A DNA stretch of 8,120 nt from Prevotellaceae bacterium UBA3646. Lineage in GTDB: Bacteria > Bacteroidota > Bacteroidia > Bacteroidales > Bacteroidaceae. Shown one piece after another: positions 5,947-8,120 of the stretch. The stretch is taken from NCBI GenBank assembly GCA_002373535.1, contig DFKL01000112.1, forward strand, positions 4,697 through 12,816, written 5' to 3'. Position numbers and translations under genes: made by a program. The first letter of the stretch is position 1; every line of letters begins with the position of its first letter. The notes under the pieces are model-generated. The model did no database searches. It was not told the DNA's origin and was given only the letters and a program-made list of their open reading frames with translations.

Positions 5947-8120
5947 ATGAAGAAATTTACTCTTCTTTTCGCAATGCTGATTACAATGGTCAGCAGCGCG
6001 TGGGCTGATGTACAAACCGACTTCGTCAGTGTCGTCACCCCCATAGACGGCTCGGCAAATCTGGACAACGACCATCTTTCAAAGACTTTGGAAAACGGAA
6101 CCGTCATGTCTTTTGCCTTGGGTTCAGGCAAACTGTGGGCACAGGATGTATGTAATACAGAATGGAACAACACCGATGCAGTTTCAGAACTCAACTCTAT
6201 TTTGAACAAGGAGCTGTCGGCCTCTGCCTATTTCCCAAAGGCTGCGGCAAACCGCAACGGTCATACAAACAGGACTGTAACCTGTACTGCAAACCTAAGC
6301 AATACGGCTGGCTATGACGCATCAAAGATTGTCACCTTCTATGTAGCGCTGTATACACAAGCTACCACATCAACGCCATCTTTGACTGTCTCCGGATTTA
6401 GCACGGCAGAATACCAATATGCCTTAGCAAACGGCAATGGTTTTACGAAAGCTGGCTCTGTCTCTGCAATTCCATGTGCAACTCAGGACTATACTCTTGT
6501 AAAAATCAAGGGTAAATTGTCATCAGCAGGTGTTGCAACAGTCACGTTTTCTGCCCCTAACCGCTCGGGTGTTCAATGGATGGCAATAAAATATAATGAA
6601 GAAATTCCCACCGTTGAAAACACCTACACATACTATTTGGGCGAAAAAGAGATAGCAAGTATCAAACACGAAGATATTGTAGGTTCTGCCCCCACAGGTG
6701 CGTTATCCCTTCCGTCATACGTAGACCTCGTGAGCACCGATGCACCGGATGTATGCGGAAGCGAGCCTGCCACCTTCAATTATTACACGCAGGAGACCAG
6801 GCTTCCATTCAAGACAGATGGCACGTATTACAATCTGGCCCTGAATCGTAATCCCAACCTTCAGATATATGCGACAGAAGGCGTTACGAACGAGATCCAG
6901 ACACGAAACGTTGCTCGTACGGTACATACCCAATATTACTATATGTGGAGTTTCGAGGGTGACTGGTACAAAGGTTATGCTATAAAGAACAGGGCAGCGG
7001 ATGCCTACGTATCCTATGGTACTACTGCCAACCCTAACGACAAGACGAAAGCAACTCTTGTCACAGAGAAGGAGGTTGGTTCATACTTTGACCTGACCAT
7101 CCAAGGCGGATATAACTATTTCTCTATCCATGGCACTACAAATAACGCATACATAAGCAACAACGGTGGTACGACCACAACTTACCTGACAAACTGGAAC
7201 AACATTGAGAACATTAGCAAAGCAGACCCAGGGGCACAGGTTATTATTACCGAGGCTGTTGAGATGGAATATGACCATACTGAACTGAACAATGCCATTG
7301 CAAAGGCACAGAGCTACGTCATCGGCACGGGAGTTGGTCAGTACCAGGGTCTTACCTCCGACAAACTTTCAGAAAGCATCGCTTCTGCTCAGAGCTTCCT
7401 CGAGAGCACAGATCAGACCGAGATTGACGCAGCAACGGCAGCATTGAATGAAGCACTGGCCAAGCTGACCATCAACATGCCTGCAGCCAACACATATCTC
7501 CGCATCAAGGGAACCACAGGAACAAAGTATATCAGTGGTCAGGAGACGGCAGACGGAACCAAGTACACACGTACCGAGAATGCAGACGAAGCCCTGTTCT
7601 TCTTCAACGGCACCAACCTGCTGAGCGTTTCTTCCAAGAAATACATGGCCGTTACAGGCTCGCAGTGGAAGTGGTCCGACATAGACGGAGCATCGACAAT
7701 TACCTTCGTCGAAGGTACTGTTGGCAAGTATGCAATTCAAGCAAGCGGTGCGACCCTGTATGATGATGGCAACAATGTAGACCGTGGTCGCAATGTCAAT
7801 CTCGAAACAGCCGACGTACGTTACAAGCAGTGGGTTCTCGAAGTGGCAGAAACTCCTGTACCCGAGACCGTCAACATGAAGATTACCGCTGCACAGTGGG
7901 GCACGTTCTGGGCACCGTTCGCAGTCGAGATACCCGAGGGCGTCAAGGCCTACACCGGTGAGATGAAGGGTGACTGGATCAAGATGACAGAGGTTGAGGG
8001 CGTAATCCCAGCCAACACCGGCGTAGTGGTAACATCCGAGCAGTTGGTAGACGTAAACCTGCCGGCAGTAGAGTCCGACGCAGCAGAACTCCAGACCTGC
8101 TACACAGGCAACACCACAGG
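5947..8120 (+). CDS. Large exported multidomain protein with FIVAR-like and lectin-like regions (3' truncated)
   Basis: The frame is open from the ATG at 5947 to the right edge (724 codons) without a stop. Residues 1-20 form a signal peptide: MKK, a hydrophobic core, then AWA before Asp21. Residues 21-220 look like beta-rich secreted sequence that I do not recognise. Residues about 327-438 (MWSFEGDWYKGYAIKN at 333-348, ending VIITEAV) resemble ricin-like carbohydrate-binding repeats. Residues about 442-510 are a helical FIVAR-like module (ELNNAIAKAQ start, IDAATAALNEALAKL end). Residues about 515-635 look like a second lectin-like region ending in QWVLEV. Residues 642 onward (WGTFWAPFAVEIPEGVKAYTG at 651-671) match a C-terminal module frequent in Bacteroidales surface proteins. 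The first 440 or so codons look more AT-rich than the rest and than the other genes, suggesting a mosaic. It is probably exported and glycan-binding; domain names are by eye and no catalytic motif is seen. Confidence 0.85.
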   Translation, partial: MKKFTLLFAMLITMVSSAWADVQTDFVSVVTPIDGSANLDNDHLSKTLENGTVMSFALGSGKLWAQDVCNTEWNNTDAVSELNSILNKELSASAYFPKAAANRNGHTNRTVTCTANLSNTAGYDASKIVTFYVALYTQATTSTPSLTVSGFSTAEYQYALANGNGFTKAGSVSAIPCATQDYTLVKIKGKLSSAGVATVTFSAPNRSGVQWMAIKYNEEIPTVENTYTYYLGEKEIASIKHEDIVGSAPTGALSLPSYVDLVSTDAPDVCGSEPATFNYYTQETRLPFKTDGTYYNLALNRNPNLQIYATEGVTNEIQTRNVARTVHTQYYYMWSFEGDWYKGYAIKNRAADAYVSYGTTANPNDKTKATLVTEKEVGSYFDLTIQGGYNYFSIHGTTNNAYISNNGGTTTTYLTNWNNIENISKADPGAQVIITEAVEMEYDHTELNNAIAKAQSYVIGTGVGQYQGLTSDKLSESIASAQSFLESTDQTEIDAATAALNEALAKLTINMPAANTYLRIKGTTGTKYISGQETADGTKYTRTENADEALFFFNGTNLLSVSSKKYMAVTGSQWKWSDIDGASTITFVEGTVGKYAIQASGATLYDDGNNVDRGRNVNLETADVRYKQWVLEVAETPVPETVNMKITAAQWGTFWAPFAVEIPEGVKAYTGEMKGDWIKMTEVEGVIPANTGVVVTSEQLVDVNLPAVESDAAELQTCYTGNTT

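Noticed and set aside
7369..7740. Cysteine-rich minus-strand frame of 123 codons inside the exported protein gene
   Set aside because: The plus-strand frame is open from 5947 to the edge with signal peptide and domain features, so this is an antisense shadow. The cysteines come from reverse-complemented Ala/Thr codons.

Overview
The window looks like a chromosomal stretch from a Bacteroidales bacterium, probably Prevotellaceae. The reasons are the codon use (C-ending codons but frequent ATA for isoleucine), the lack of Shine-Dalgarno sequences, Bacteroidetes-type promoters (TTTG, about 20 bases, TAnnTTTG) and the domain make-up of the last protein. No RNA gene, CRISPR array, transposase or phage gene was seen.

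Left part (1-2054, plus strand): the 3' end of a GH20 beta-N-acetylhexosaminidase gene, then after 13 bases an ABC-import ATPase gene whose stop overlaps the start of a FecCD/BtuC-type permease gene. Middle part (2058-4057, minus strand): a tight operon read as queD, then queE, then a periplasmic-binding-protein lipoprotein gene. queD and queE abut, and queE overlaps the lipoprotein gene by 4 bases. The lipoprotein converges on the permease with only 3 bases between the stops. Together the ATPase, permease and lipoprotein would make one complete metallophore, haem or cobalamin class importer, but its binding protein is tied to queuosine (7-deazaguanine) synthesis genes. That linkage is the most thought-provoking context here.

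Right part (4058-8120): a compact divergent promoter region separates queD from a plus-strand AGCS-type sodium:alanine/glycine symporter gene whose mRNA would be nearly leaderless. About 410 gene-free bases follow. They hold an 11-bp tandem repeat, a 10-bp tandem pair, and two copies of a 16-bp sequence exactly 200 bases apart. An AT-rich leader with a small inverted repeat then precedes a large exported protein gene that runs off the right edge. It has a signal peptide, an unrecognised N-terminal region, a carbohydrate-binding-like region, a FIVAR-like helical module, a second lectin-like region and the start of a beta-rich C-terminal module common in Bacteroidales surface proteins.

I see no clear new defence or mobile system. 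The main leads are the queDE/importer linkage, the repeat-bounded 200-bp block after the symporter gene, and the mosaic exported protein.
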